Assembly (NCBI GenBank): GCA_025454075.1
Contig: JALOPD010000193.1
Location: forward strand, 1 to 11,556
Reading direction: 5' to 3'
DNA: 11,556 nucleotides
DNA from: Desulfobacterales bacterium
GTDB taxonomy: Bacteria; Desulfobacterota; Desulfobacteria; Desulfobacterales; UBA2174_A
Part shown: positions 5,113 through 11,519 of the stretch, piece after piece
How positions within the stretch are numbered: the stretch's first letter is position 1
Layout of the letters: each line of letters starts with the position of its first letter
Notes under the pieces: generated by a model
What the model was told of the DNA's origin: nothing
The model's database searches: none
What the model saw: the letters and a program-made list of their open reading frames with translations, nothing else
Position numbers and translations under genes: made by a program

Positions 5113-7188
5113 GTGGGAACCTGCACTCATCACCCGGATCGCGAGACCCGTTTCCAATGCCTGAAGCACAACGTCTGGCTTTGCGAGGAGTGCCTCAAAT
5201 GCCGGGACCCGGAGCTGTATTGCAAGCACCGCTCCGCTTGCCCGATCTGGTTCATCGAAAAGCGGCAGAAGCGCTGGGACCGGGAGCAGGAGGCCTCCGC
5301 GGCATTGCCGCGCTGCCGGGTGACGTTTGAACCGGGCGCCAGAGCGATCGAAGTGCCGGCCGGAAGCACCCTGCTGGAAGCGGCCCAGGCGGCCGATATC
5401 CACCTGAATGCCTCCTGCAACGGCAAGGGCCTGTGCGGCAAGTGCAAGCTGGTGGTGGAGTCGGGCGAGATCGAAAGCGAGCCGACGACGCTTCTCAGCG
5501 ATGCGGAAAAGCAAAAACGCTACGTGCTGGCCTGCCAGAGCCGGCTGCGGGGCGATGCCGTGGTCCGCATCCCCCCGGAGGCGATCCAACGCAAGCTGAA
5601 AGTGGCCGGCATGGGACGGGAGGCGACCGAACGGCTGAAGAACCTGGTCCCGGTGAGCGAGCCCATGCTGCGGGAGATCCCGCTCGAACTCTCACCGCCC
5701 ACGACGGAGGACACCGTCAGCGACCTGGACCGTCTGAGCCGGGGACTCAAAAAAGCCGGTTGTGAGATCGAGAAGCTCACCGTGGGCCTGGCGGTGATAC
5801 GGCAACTGTCCGAGGTCATGCGCCGGGAGGCATGGAAAGTGACGGCAGCGGTCGTGCAGCGCCGGAGATTCAACGAACTGGTCGAGGTCCGACCGGGCAA
5901 CGGTCGCAAGCCGGCCTTAGGGCTCGCCATCGATATCGGCACCACGACCATCGTCGTTTACCTGGTCGATATGGCTGACGGCAGCGTGCGGGCGGCCACC
6001 TCCGGTCACAACCGCCAAGCCGCCTGCGGTGACGATGTGATCAACCGAATTGTCTGCGCCGAGAAGGACGGTGTTCAAAAGTTGAGCGGCATGGCGTTGG
6101 CCACCATCAACAGCCTGATCGGCGAGGCACTGGAAAGTGCGAATGCCAAAGCGAATCAGTTGAAAAATGTGGTGGTCGCGGGCAACACCGTCATGACCCA
6201 TTTGTTGCTGAAGATCGAGCCGCGCTATATTCGCCGGGCGCCCTACATTCCGACGGTCGCGGAATTCCCGATCCTCAAGGCCGGCGACATCGGACTCAAG
6301 GCCCATCCGGCCGCCGCCGTGTTCGTCATGCCCGGACCGGCCAGCTATGTGGGTGGGGACATCGTTGCCGGCATGCTTTACGCCGGGTTTCAGCGCGAAG
6401 CGCCTCTGACACTCTTTATTGATATCGGCACCAACGGCGAGATCGTGCTCGGCAACCGCGAGTGGCTGATGACGGCGGCCTGCAGCGCCGGCCCGGCCTT
6501 CGAAGGCGGCGGCATCCGGTGGGGCATGCGCGCCGAACAGGGCGCCATCGAGAAGGTGGTCATCCAACCGAAAACGTTTGAACCGGCGCTCACCACGGTG
6601 GGGGATGAGCCGCCGCGGGGCATCTGCGGCTCAGGCATGATCGACCTGATCGCGGAGCTCCTGTCCGTCGGCATCATCGACCGCAGCGGAAGGTTCGCCG
6701 CCGACCTCAGCCATGCACGCGTCCGCAAGGTCCGGGACGAGCGGGCCTACGTCCTGGTGCGGGCGGACCAGACGCCGGCCGGGGAGGACATCGTCTTCAC
6801 CGAGTCCGATCTGAAAAACCTCGTCTACAGCAAAGGTGCGGTCTATGCCGGCTTCACGACTCTGCTCAAGGAGGCGGGGCTGGATTTTTCGGCGGTGGAG
6901 CGAGTGCTGATTTCCGGCGGCTTCGGCCGGTTCCTTGACATCGAAAAGGCCGTGCGCATCGGGTTGCTGCCGGACATCGACCGCGCCAAGTTCCGTTATC
7001 TCGGCAACAGTTCGATCGCCGGCGCCTATCTGGCGCTCCTTTCGGATTCACACCGCCGCGAGGCCCGCGGCATTTGCCACGCCATGACCTACGTCGACTT
7101 CTCGAGCAATCCCCGCTATATGGACGAGTTCACCTCGGCACTGTTTCTGCCGCACACCAACTTGGAGATGTTTCCCAGCGTGGCCTGA
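5113..7188 (+). CDS. 2Fe-2S/ASKHA-domain protein, RACo-like corrinoid reductive activator, with Cys-rich N-terminus
   Basis: Probably ATP-dependent reductive activation of a corrinoid protein: RACo-family proteins use ATP to return Co(II) cobamide to Co(I). Numbering is from GTG 5113 (691 residues). Residues 4-43 are a Cys/His-rich B-box-like head (Cys4, Cys16, His19, Cys24, Cys27, Cys30, Cys37, His39, Cys43), probably binding zinc. Residues about 68-155 are a plant-type [2Fe-2S] ferredoxin domain with SCNGKGLCGKC (Cys102, Cys108, Cys111) and LAC (Cys141). A linker and middle domain follow. The C-terminal ASKHA fold has IDIGTTT at 273-279, IDIGTNGE at 436-443 and SGGFG at 601-605. GTG is chosen because it has AAAGGAG (5093-5099, 13-nt spacing) and directly precedes the conserved head. 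An in-frame TTG at 4975 would add 46 residues of nondescript sequence across a terminator-like hairpin. No methyltransferase or corrinoid protein gene is in view, so the partner is unknown. Confidence 0.85.
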   Translation: MGTCTHHPDRETRFQCLKHNVWLCEECLKCRDPELYCKHRSACPIWFIEKRQKRWDREQEASAALPRCRVTFEPGARAIEVPAGSTLLEAAQAADIHLNASCNGKGLCGKCKLVVESGEIESEPTTLLSDAEKQKRYVLACQSRLRGDAVVRIPPEAIQRKLKVAGMGREATERLKNLVPVSEPMLREIPLELSPPTTEDTVSDLDRLSRGLKKAGCEIEKLTVGLAVIRQLSEVMRREAWKVTAAVVQRRRFNELVEVRPGNGRKPALGLAIDIGTTTIVVYLVDMADGSVRAATSGHNRQAACGDDVINRIVCAEKDGVQKLSGMALATINSLIGEALESANAKANQLKNVVVAGNTVMTHLLLKIEPRYIRRAPYIPTVAEFPILKAGDIGLKAHPAAAVFVMPGPASYVGGDIVAGMLYAGFQREAPLTLFIDIGTNGEIVLGNREWLMTAACSAGPAFEGGGIRWGMRAEQGAIEKVVIQPKTFEPALTTVGDEPPRGICGSGMIDLIAELLSVGIIDRSGRFAADLSHARVRKVRDERAYVLVRADQTPAGEDIVFTESDLKNLVYSKGAVYAGFTTLLKEAGLDFSAVERVLISGGFGRFLDIEKAVRIGLLPDIDRAKFRYLGNSSIAGAYLALLSDSHRREARGICHAMTYVDFSSNPRYMDEFTSALFLPHTNLEMFPSVA

Positions 7189-7281
7189 TGGTGTGAAGGA
7201 ATCATACGGATGGCCCGGAGTGGCCTGGCCCGGCTTCCGGGTATTTGAAATGGAACTCCGTCAGATAGAGGAGCTTTTTGG

Positions 7282-7464
7282 ATGGAACCGGAGAGAACGA
7301 CGACGAATGGGGCCGAAGAAACGGCCCGTGATGCCGCTTCAGCAACCGGGGCGATTCCCGATCAGCAGAAGCCTGAAAGATCGGGGGTTATGAAACGATT
7401 CTTGAAGTGGCTATCCAGGGGGTCCCAGCAGTTCAGGATGAGCGGGACATCGTGCCCTACCTGA
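7282..7464 (+). CDS. Small hypothetical protein (60 aa)
   Basis: I do not recognise a family. The start is credible: ATG at 7282 has AGAGGAG (7267-7273) at a spacing of 8 nt. The first 35 residues are hydrophilic and low in order-forming residues. The remainder has a short amphipathic basic segment (MKRFLKWLSRGSQQF) and ends in SGTSCPT, with one Cys near the C-terminus. It is cytoplasmic by appearance, with no signal peptide. It lies 93 bp after the RACo-like gene and 175 bp before the persulfide dioxygenase-rhodanese gene on the same strand, so it may be the first gene of that operon. From about 7395 another frame looks at least as protein-like, so the true C-terminus is uncertain. The rest of 7189-7639 shows no other gene. 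Confidence 0.4.
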   Translation: MEPERTTTNGAEETARDAASATGAIPDQQKPERSGVMKRFLKWLSRGSQQFRMSGTSCPT

Positions 7465-7639
7465 CGGCCCAGGCGCTGACGCCTTGCCAGGTGGGCGGGG
7501 CAACCGTGGAGAAGTGCGCGCTCAAACCTGCAAGAACGACTTGAAACGATATGGCAGTCATGGTGGCTGCAGAGCCGAAGGGCTCGAGCAGGAAGCTTCC
7601 CGAAAATCCTACTACCGGCGATTTACAGGAGGAACCGCT

Positions 7640-9019
7640 ATGTATTTCAAACAAATCACTGTTGAGGGCATGGGGTGCCTGTCTTACGTCATCGGCTGCC
7701 CCCAGGCCCGGGTCGCCTGTGTGGTGGACCCCAAGCGCGATGTTCAGGATTACATCGACATCGCCCGCAACAACGGCATGAAGATCACCCACATCTTCGA
7801 AACCCACGTCCATGCCGACCACGTGAGCGGCAACATGGAATTGCAATCCCGCACCGGGGCAGCTGTTCATTTTCTTAAAGGGTCGCCGGTCGAATTTGAT
7901 TTCGTCTCCGTCCAGGAGGGGGATGTGTTCGAGTTCGGCGCCGCCAAGCTGGATATCCTCAAAACCCCCGGTCACACCCCTCACTCCCTGTCGATCCTCG
8001 TAACGGATCGCGCCCGCAGCGAAAAACCTTGGCTGGTGCTGACCGGCGATTGCCTCTTCGTAGGCGACATCGGCCGGCCCGACCTGGCCGGCGCCGAACT
8101 GATCGGCGAACAGGTCGAGAACCTGTACCAGTCTCTCTACAACAAGCTCGGTCGGCTGCCTGACAGCGTGGAGGTCTTCCCGGCCCACGGCGAAGGTTCG
8201 CTGTGCGGCAAGGGAATGAGCCCCAAGTCCAGCTCTACGGTCGGCTTCGAACGGCTCAGCAACCCGGTGCTGAACCTCACCCCGGACATGTTCAAGCGCC
8301 AGCTCACTCAGAGTTTCCCGGAGCGCCCCAAGAGCTTCACCCATATCATCGCCACGAACAAGAAAGGGGCGCCCTTATTGGAGCGCTGTCCGATGGTGAA
8401 GGACCTCTCACCGGCTCAGTTCAAGGCGCACACGGAGCGCGGTGCGGTGATTCTCGATACCCGCGACACGGCGGCGTTCGGCGGCGTGCACATCCCCGGC
8501 AGCATCAACATCGGGCTTGCCAAGCAAACCGCCAACTGGATCGGCATGGTGATCGACCCGGCCGCCGACCTGGTGCTCGTGGTTTCCGATGAGGCGGCCT
8601 ACCATTTGATGTGCACCCAGCTGCACCGCATCGGCTACGACAACATCATCGGCTATCTGCATGGCGGCATCGCCGCCTGGCAAGAGGCGGGCTACCCGAT
8701 TGCCCAGTTATGGCAAATCTCGGCCGAGAAACTCAGCCGCAAACTGGCGGGCAACGCGGAGTACCTCCTCGACGTACGCACCCAAGCGGAGTGGGACATG
8801 GGCCATATCCGCAACGCGCGCCATTATCCACTGACCGAACTGCTCAAGGGCAGCGTCCCGCTGCCGAAGGACCGCGAAGTCATCGCCGCCTGCGGGGTGG
8901 GCTATCGCGGGAACATCGCCGCCAGTTTTCTGCAGCGGCAGGGCTTCGAGCATGTGCACAGCCTGGCCGGCGGCATGAAGGCCTGGATCAACGGCGGCTA
9001 TCCGGTCGTCACCGGCTGA
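7640..9019 (+). CDS. Persulfide dioxygenase-rhodanese fusion (MBL-fold + two rhodanese domains, CstB-like)
   Basis: A 459-residue three-domain enzyme of sulfane-sulfur metabolism. The MBL domain (about 1-250) has THVHADH at 55-61 (His56, His58, Asp60, His61), His112 in PGHTPH, Asp137 in TGDCLFVGDIGRPDL and His183 in PAHG. This is the ETHE1/persulfide dioxygenase signature, a mononuclear-iron site that oxidises glutathione or CoA persulfide to sulfite. A first rhodanese domain (about 255-355) has VVSDEAAYH where the active loop should be and no catalytic Cys, so it is a pseudo-rhodanese. The second rhodanese domain (about 362-457) has the loop CGVGYRG with Cys418, able to carry a persulfide. 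This order and length match CstB-type persulfide dioxygenase-sulfurtransferases. ATG at 7640 follows AGGAGG (7627-7632) at 7 nt; an upstream in-frame extension was rejected. The next gene starts 36 bp downstream and is almost certainly co-transcribed. In a strict anaerobe the oxygen-dependent step may serve during oxygen exposure. Confidence 0.92.
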   Translation: MYFKQITVEGMGCLSYVIGCPQARVACVVDPKRDVQDYIDIARNNGMKITHIFETHVHADHVSGNMELQSRTGAAVHFLKGSPVEFDFVSVQEGDVFEFGAAKLDILKTPGHTPHSLSILVTDRARSEKPWLVLTGDCLFVGDIGRPDLAGAELIGEQVENLYQSLYNKLGRLPDSVEVFPAHGEGSLCGKGMSPKSSSTVGFERLSNPVLNLTPDMFKRQLTQSFPERPKSFTHIIATNKKGAPLLERCPMVKDLSPAQFKAHTERGAVILDTRDTAAFGGVHIPGSINIGLAKQTANWIGMVIDPAADLVLVVSDEAAYHLMCTQLHRIGYDNIIGYLHGGIAAWQEAGYPIAQLWQISAEKLSRKLAGNAEYLLDVRTQAEWDMGHIRNARHYPLTELLKGSVPLPKDREVIAACGVGYRGNIAASFLQRQGFEHVHSLAGGMKAWINGGYPVVTG

Positions 9020-9055
9020 ACCGAAAGAGAAAAGGCTTTCAGAAAGGAAATCGCC

Positions 9056-10399
9056 ATGCGATTCGTGGTGATCGGCGGCGATGCCGCCGGCATGAGCGCG
9101 GCCAGCCGCGCTAAACGCAATGCACCGGACCTTGAGGTCGTGGTGCTGGAGCAGACCCGGGATGTTTCCTACAGCGCCTGCGGCATGCCGTATGCCATCG
9201 GCGACGGCCGCCGGCAGCTCGACGAGCTGGTGGTGCGCCGGGCCGAGGTCTTCCGGCAGAAGCAGGGGATCGATCTGCGCACAGGTCACCGCGTGGAGGC
9301 CGTCGTGCCGCAGGCCAAGCATGTTGTCGGCTCCACATTGGAGGGCCGCCGCTTCGAGATCGGCTTCGACAAGCTCTTGATCGCAACCGGCGCCTCGCCG
9401 CGGCTCCCGCCGATTCCCGGCGCGGATCTGAGCGGTGTCATGGCGCTCAAAAGCCTGGAGGATGGAAGGGCGATTCAAGCGCTCTTGGCCGGAAAATCGG
9501 TGCGGCGCGCGGTCATTCTGGGCATGGGGTACATCGCCTTGGAGATGTGCGAAGCGCTGCGAGCCCGGGGCCTGGCGGTGGACATGATCAAGCCCGGGCC
9601 CGTGCTCCTTCCCTGGCTGCACGCGGACCTGGCGGCGGTTGTCCGGCAGGAGCTGGAAGCCAATCAGGTTCGGCTTCACCTGGGTCGGAAGCTGCAAAGT
9701 ATCGAACCAGTGGAATCAAACCGACTGAAAGTGGTTTCCGAAGGCACGGAGCTGGAGTGCGAACTTGTCCTCGCCGCCACCGGAGTCGCGCCCAACAGTG
9801 GTTTGGCCGAAAAAGCCGGCCTGCAGCTGGGGCCGCATAGATCGATCCACGTCGACAAGACCTTGATGACCTCCTGCCGGGACATATACGCGGCCGGCGA
9901 CTGCGCCGATGCCGTGCATGTCGTAACCGGCCGGGACGTGTGGATTCCCCTGGCCTTGCGGGCCAACCGCGCCGGCTGGGCCGTGGCCGACAATGTGACG
10001 GGCCGGCCGCTGGAGTTGCCTGGAGTGGCGGGCACGGCCGTTTTCAAGATGTTCGACCTTCAGGTGGCCCGCACGGGTTTGAATGTTTCCGAAGCCCGGG
10101 AGGCGGGATTCGATCCCGTGGAAACGGTGATTCAAAGCCGCAGCCGGGCGCATGCCCATCCCGGCGCCGGCACCCTTCAAGTCCAGATGGTGGGGGACCG
10201 CCGCACCGGCAAACTGCTGGGGGCCCAAATGGTGGGCCGGGAGGGCGCAGCCCACCGCATCAACGCAGCCGTCGTGGCCCTGCACACAGGAATGACGGTG
10301 GCGGACTTCATCCAGTGCGACCTGGCCTACGCTCCCCCCTTCGGCCCGGTTTGGGACCCCCTGCTGACGGCCGCCAACCAGTTGTTCAAAACGCTATAG
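9056..10399 (+). CDS. CoA-disulfide/persulfide reductase (FAD-dependent pyridine nucleotide-disulfide oxidoreductase)
   Basis: A 447-residue single-cysteine flavoprotein using NAD(P)H to reduce CoA disulfide, CoA persulfide or polysulfide. The FAD-binding Rossmann segment is VVIGGDAAGMSAAS (4-17). The redox-active Cys42 lies in SYSACGMPY, the family's SxxxCGxPY signature. The NAD(P)H-binding segment is GMGYIALE (156-163), the second FAD motif is YAAGDCA (278-284), and the C-terminal dimer domain ends with YAPPFGPVWDPLL (425-437). The length and the single active Cys fit the CoADR/NADH oxidase/Npsr group rather than two-Cys reductases. No fused rhodanese domain is present. AAAGGA (9043-9048) precedes the ATG. 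The gene lies between a persulfide dioxygenase-rhodanese and a DsrE-like selenoprotein, so a role as persulfide reductase is more likely than NADH oxidase; this is inference. Confidence 0.9.
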   Translation: MRFVVIGGDAAGMSAASRAKRNAPDLEVVVLEQTRDVSYSACGMPYAIGDGRRQLDELVVRRAEVFRQKQGIDLRTGHRVEAVVPQAKHVVGSTLEGRRFEIGFDKLLIATGASPRLPPIPGADLSGVMALKSLEDGRAIQALLAGKSVRRAVILGMGYIALEMCEALRARGLAVDMIKPGPVLLPWLHADLAAVVRQELEANQVRLHLGRKLQSIEPVESNRLKVVSEGTELECELVLAATGVAPNSGLAEKAGLQLGPHRSIHVDKTLMTSCRDIYAAGDCADAVHVVTGRDVWIPLALRANRAGWAVADNVTGRPLELPGVAGTAVFKMFDLQVARTGLNVSEAREAGFDPVETVIQSRSRAHAHPGAGTLQVQMVGDRRTGKLLGAQMVGREGAAHRINAAVVALHTGMTVADFIQCDLAYAPPFGPVWDPLLTAANQLFKTL

Positions 10400-10511
10400 C
10401 GCCCGGACCGACGGGGGCGGAGGCGGTTTTCCTATCCATTTCGGCCTTGGAGGAAGATCAAAACAAGAAGCTTACCTCACGATCCATCACCCGATAACCA
10501 AGGAGGGGGAA

Positions 10512-10862
10512 ATGGCTAATTTCCTGTTTGTTCTGAGTCGCGATGACAACGAAGCCGCTACCCGGTGTTTCCAGTTCGCCAAGATTGCCCACTCCAAGGG
10601 GCACAAAACGAATCTCTTTTTTATCGACAGCGGGGTTACCTGGGCCAATTCCAAGCGGGATCTCACTGTAAAAACGCCGACCGGTGATTGCCCGAATGAT
10701 TATCTTCCCCATCTGGTTGAAAACGAGATTCCAATTGGAGTTTGAATTCCGTGTGCCAAAGCTCGTCAGGTTGACGAGAAGAATTTCTTTTCAAACATGT
10801 CTCTGGATGGCGGCCCGCATCTGATCGATTTGGCGGCTGAAGCCAAGGTGTTTAACTTTTGA
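10512..10862 (+). CDS. DsrE-like selenoprotein with in-frame UGA (Sec78), U-x-x-C motif
   Basis: DsrE/DsrF-like small sulfur-carrier protein, 116 residues if UGA at 10743-10745 is read as selenocysteine. The N-terminal part shows the family fold: FLFVLSRD at 4-11, an Ala/Lys helix, NLFFIDSGV at 34-42, KTPTGD at 54-59 and LVENEIPIGV at 68-77. Normally VCTPCAKAR-like sequence follows. Here it is V-UGA-IPCAKARQ, so Sec78 replaces the first Cys of the CxxC pair and Cys81 is kept. The same frame continues with family-typical LIDLAAEAKVFNF to UGA at 10860-10862. A SECIS-like hairpin follows the UGA. GGAGGGGG precedes the ATG. Automatic callers would report a truncated 77-residue protein. DsrE-like selenoproteins are, from memory, known in deltaproteobacteria. 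The likely role is accepting or transferring sulfane sulfur or reducing persulfides with the upstream enzymes. The alternative is a pseudogene through Cys-to-stop mutation, disfavoured by the hairpin and the intact 3' half. Confidence 0.85.
10743..10745 (+). other. UGA selenocysteine codon (recoded stop)
   Basis: In-frame TGA at codon 78 of the DsrE-like gene, three residues before Cys81, giving the redox motif U-I-P-C. Coding similarity to the family is unbroken on both sides in the same frame, and the next codon begins a SECIS-compatible region. Confidence 0.8.
10762..10778 (+). promoter_or_regulatory. Bacterial SECIS element (selenocysteine insertion hairpin)
   Basis: Perfect 6-bp stem CTCGTC (10762-10767) / GACGAG (10773-10778) with a 5-nt apical loop AGGTT whose second and third bases are GG. 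The loop starts 22 nt after the UGA, within the 16-37 nt window given for bacterial SECIS elements, and a GG/GU in the loop is the SelB contact. A weaker outer pairing of GAATTC (10744-10749) with GAATTTC (10781-10787, one bulge) could extend the structure to the UGA itself. Confidence 0.8.
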
Positions 10863-10888
10863 CATTATTTTGAATCCTGAATTATTGA
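10859..10888 (+). promoter_or_regulatory. Possible internal sigma-70 promoter for the carbonic anhydrase-like gene
   Basis: A perfect -35 hexamer TTGACA (10859-10864) overlaps the stop codon of the selenoprotein gene. The best -10 is TATTGA (10883-10888, 18-bp spacer), which matches the consensus only in its first three bases. The flanking DNA is locally AT-rich. If real, it would uncouple the downstream gene from selenium-dependent readthrough. Confidence 0.3.
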
Positions 10889-10910
10889 GCTCGATGAGGA
10901 GGGGTTTTTC

Positions 10911-11444
10911 ATGCTGTACCGGTTCGACGGCAAACAGCCGACAGTGGGTAAAGATACCTATGTCAGCGACCTGGCGCGGGTCATCGGCGATGTCTTTATC
11001 GGCCGCAATTGCTATATCGGCCACGGCGCCATTTTAAGGGCGGACTATGGGAGAATCGAAATCGGGGACGGCACGGCGGTTGAGGAAGGAGTTATCGTTC
11101 ATGCCCCTCCCGGCGAGACGAACCGGATCGGGAAAAGCGTCACCATCGGCCATGGTGCGGTGGTGCACGGCCATTTTATCGGCGATCAGGCGGTCATCGG
11201 CATGGGCGCCATACTCAGCATCTGGTCTGAAATCGGGGAAGGGGCGATCGTCGCGGAAGGCAGCGTGGTGAAACTGAAGCAGGTCATTTTCCCCAAGTCG
11301 GTCGCTGCCGGCAATCCGGCGCGGATCGTCCGGGAGGTAAGCGCCGAGGACGAGAAATTCTGGAGTTGGGGCAAGCAGCTCTACGTCGATCTGGCCCGAA
11401 AATACCTTCACGAGGGTATGGAGCCGGTACCGACTCGATTGTAA
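10911..11444 (+). CDS. Gamma-class carbonic anhydrase-like hexapeptide-repeat protein
   Basis: A 177-residue left-handed beta-helix protein of the gamma-carbonic anhydrase/PaaY/YrdA group. Repeated hexapeptides run from about residue 11 to 138 (for example VIGDVFIG, IEIGDGTAV, VTIGHGAVVHGHFIGDQAVIGMGA). The three zinc-ligand histidines are visible as His64 (VIVHAP), His81 (IGHGA) and His86 (VVHG), and RADYG at 43-47 is the conserved trimer-interface motif. A C-terminal helix (about 143-168) follows AAGNPARIVREVS. It is expected to form a cytoplasmic trimer with interfacial metal sites. It may hydrate CO2, although many members of this subgroup show little carbonic anhydrase activity. The glutamates of the Cam acidic loop are not evident. 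AGGAGGGG lies 6 nt before the ATG. It follows the selenoprotein gene by 48 bp and is probably the last gene of the cluster. Confidence 0.9.
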   Translation: MLYRFDGKQPTVGKDTYVSDLARVIGDVFIGRNCYIGHGAILRADYGRIEIGDGTAVEEGVIVHAPPGETNRIGKSVTIGHGAVVHGHFIGDQAVIGMGAILSIWSEIGEGAIVAEGSVVKLKQVIFPKSVAAGNPARIVREVSAEDEKFWSWGKQLYVDLARKYLHEGMEPVPTRL

Positions 11445-11449
11445 AGAAT

Positions 11450-11482
11450 CCGGCCATGCCGCTTGGTGAATAGGCCGGTTTT
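11450..11482 (+). terminator. Probable rho-independent terminator
   Basis: CCGGCC (11450-11455) pairs with GGCCGG (11473-11478) across a 17-nt loop and is followed by TTTT (11479-11482), 5 bp after the carbonic anhydrase-like stop codon. The short stem and T-run make it moderate in strength; its position at the end of the operon supports it. Confidence 0.55.
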
Positions 11483-11492
11483 ACCGATCAGC

Positions 11493-11519
11493 CGGCGGAG
11501 CCATTTCCTGGCCCCGCCG
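11493..11519. repeat. Strong inverted repeat / hairpin, no T-run
   Basis: CGGCGG (11493-11498) pairs with CCGCCG (11514-11519). After one A-C mismatch, GCCA (11500-11503) pairs with TGGC (11509-11512) around a TTTCC loop. Neither side has a T-run, so it is not an ordinary intrinsic terminator. It may be a second structure backing the terminator at 11450-11482, or part of a feature that continues past the window. Confidence 0.45.

Noticed and set aside
7484..7639. In-frame upstream extension of the persulfide dioxygenase-rhodanese
   Set aside because: ATG at 7640 has AGGAGG at ideal spacing and begins exactly at the MBL-domain start; the extension does not resemble the family.
10400..10436. 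GC-rich imperfect hairpin plus TTTT after the CoA-disulfide reductase
   Set aside because: The stem is short and interrupted, and the T-run is not adjacent to it. Not strong enough to call a terminator or to split the operon.
10458..10712. Minus-strand frame opposite the DsrE-like gene
   Set aside because: Antisense shadow of a clearly recognised gene.
10512..10745. Complete 77-residue DsrE protein ending at the first UGA
   Set aside because: Family sequence continues in frame past this codon and a SECIS-like hairpin follows, so the short form is probably an annotation artefact.
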